13,700 bases of DNA, taken from Gaiellasilicea sp045403015. Lineage in GTDB: Bacteria; Actinomycetota; Thermoleophilia; Gaiellales; Gaiellaceae. Both the position numbers and the translations under genes were made by a program. Where the stretch lies: positions 1 through 13,700 of the forward strand of contig JAXIPI010000373.1 of NCBI GenBank assembly GCA_045403015.1. Reading direction: 5' to 3'. Below are positions 12,569 to 13,700 of this stretch, in pieces. Below the pieces are notes generated by a model that made no database searches, had not been told where the DNA came from, and worked only from the letters and a program-made list of their open reading frames with translations. The first letter of the stretch is position 1. Each line of letters begins with the position of its first letter.

Positions 12569-13700
12569 CTAGTTCAGGGCCTCGATAATCGTCTTCTCGG
12601 CCAGTGCGACCGCGTCCTCGAGGCGCTCGGGCTGCTTGCCGCCGGCACGCGCCATCGTCGGCCGGCCGCCGCCCTTCCCTCCGATCAGCACCGCCGCCTC
12701 GCGAATCACCTCGCCGGCGTTGACACCGCGGCCCTCCAGCGACTTGTCGAGATTGATCAGGAGTTGCGCCGTACCGTCGTTCAGCGCGCCGACGATCACC
12801 GCGGCGGGCGCATGCTGTTGTTTGAGCCGGTCGGAGACGTCCAGCGGATCGCCCGACGTGAGCTCGACGACGAGCACCGTGACGTCGCCGGCCGCGGTCT
12901 CCCTCGTCACCGTGAAGTCTGCTTCGCTCTTCGCACCCTTCGTCTTCGTCTCCTTGCGGGCCGCGGCCAGCTCGGCGCGGAGCTCGTCGCCCTCGCGCGC
13001 ACGCTCGCGCAGGAGCGCGAAGGCCTCGCCCGAGGTGACGGCCTCGATCCGCCTGGCACCCGAGCCGACGGAGGCTTCCGAGAGGATCACGAAAGGACCG
13101 ATTTCGGCAGTCGAGCGAACGTGGGTGCCGCCGCAGAGCTCGCGCGAGAACCCGTCGATCTCGACCACGCGCACGATGTCCCCGTATTTCTCGCCGAAGA
13201 GCATCTGCGCGCCGAGCTTGCGGGCCTCGTCGATCGGCGTCTCGAACGTCCGCACCGGCCGGCTGACGAAGATCTGCTCGTTCACCAGCTCCTCGACCTG
13301 CTCACGCTCCTCGAGTGACAGCGCCTTCTCGTGGGTGAAGTCGAAGCGGAGCTTGTCCGGCCGGACGGCCGACCCCGCCTGTGCCACGTGCTCGCCGAGC
13401 ACGCGCCGGAGCGACTCGTGCAGGAGATGAGTCGCGGTGTGGTTCGCCATCGTCGGAAAGCGCACCGACCAGGGCACGATTGCCTTCACACGGTCACCGA
13501 CAGCGAAGCCGGTTCCCTCGAAGACGAGCACCTGGTCGTCGCCGACCCGGATCGCTTCGCGCAGCTCCCCTCTGGCGCCGGTCTCGTCGTGCTCGACCCA
13601 CCCGGTGTCGCTCACCTGTCCTCCCCCCGCCGGATAGAAGGGGGATCGTTCGAGCTTCGCTTCGAACCGGCCGTCGCCGAGGTCGTTCAGGGCGATGATC
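12569..13700 (-). CDS. alaS: Alanyl-tRNA synthetase, C-terminal part (N-terminus beyond window edge)
   Basis: Charges tRNA-Ala and clears mischarged Ser/Gly. 376 codons are visible. The reading frame stays open to the right edge, with SPFYPAGGGQVSDTGWVE matching the family's start of the editing region, so the GTG at 13615 is internal and not a start. The editing domain has the zinc ligands HTATHLLH and CGGTH (RELCGGTHVRSTAEIGPF). The C-terminal C-Ala domain carries the Gly-rich GGKGGGRPTMARAGG. The aminoacylation and most of the tRNA-binding domains are outside the window. The helical linker between editing and C-Ala domains (ALLRERAREGDELRAELAAARKE...) is roughly 30 residues shorter than in E. 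coli by eye. The stop abuts the ruvX ATG. Confidence 0.97.
   Translation of the reverse strand, partial: IIALNDLGDGRFEAKLERSPFYPAGGGQVSDTGWVEHDETGARGELREAIRVGDDQVLVFEGTGFAVGDRVKAIVPWSVRFPTMANHTATHLLHESLRRVLGEHVAQAGSAVRPDKLRFDFTHEKALSLEEREQVEELVNEQIFVSRPVRTFETPIDEARKLGAQMLFGEKYGDIVRVVEIDGFSRELCGGTHVRSTAEIGPFVILSEASVGSGARRIEAVTSGEAFALLRERAREGDELRAELAAARKETKTKGAKSEADFTVTRETAAGDVTVLVVELTSGDPLDVSDRLKQQHAPAAVIVGALNDGTAQLLINLDKSLEGRGVNAGEVIREAAVLIGGKGGGRPTMARAGGKQPERLEDAVALAEKTIIEALN

Noticed and set aside
13568..13615. GTG at 13615 as the start of a short AlaRS-like protein
   Set aside because: The frame is open and family-like (SPFYPAGGGQVSDTG) up to the window edge, so this is internal to a full alaS.

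Overview
The window is a GC-rich, tightly packed bacterial chromosome segment. Nearly every gene lies on the minus strand and is housekeeping. GC-biased codon use, frequent GTG/TTG starts and the order alaS-ruvX-mltG-aroE-aroC-aroK/aroB-aroQ-pepP-efp point to a high-GC actinobacterium. My best guess is a Thermoleophilia-type lineage (Gaiellales/Solirubrobacterales), by inference from gene content and protein style only. There is no rRNA, tRNA, CRISPR array or recognisable transposase.

Right part, read from high to low coordinates on the minus strand: the C-terminal part of alaS (enters from the right edge), ruvX, mltG and aroE, packed with 0 to 19 nt gaps or overlaps. A plus-strand island follows (about 9626-10548). 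It holds one small secreted protein gene, its terminator hairpin, and a 169-nt imperfect inverted repeat that folds into a long rod. This island separates aroE from aroC, which are usually neighbours in such clusters.

Middle part: aroC, a shikimate kinase/3-dehydroquinate synthase fusion (aroKB), aroQ, pepP and efp. With aroE this covers five of the seven shikimate-pathway activities (AroB, AroQ, AroE, AroK, AroC) plus a proline peptidase and the factor that relieves ribosomes stalled at polyproline. A GC-rich hairpin ends efp.

Left part: a separate minus-strand operon preceded by two near-identical palindromes (operator-like). It encodes a fusion of a carboxyltransferase-fold domain with a complete biotin carboxyl carrier protein, then AccC, an Asp23/YqhY-family protein, NusB, an XseB-like coiled-coil protein and a polyprenyl diphosphate synthase that runs off the left edge. 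Most junctions are ATGA or TGATG overlaps, so translation is probably coupled.

Most unusual: (1) the carboxyltransferase-fold half of the AccB fusion has lost all four metal ligands of its family and looks like a pseudoenzyme; (2) the rod-shaped repeat at the 3' end of aroE, whose imperfect pairs are all G-U wobbles when read on the plus strand; (3) the twin palindromes ahead of the carboxylase operon.
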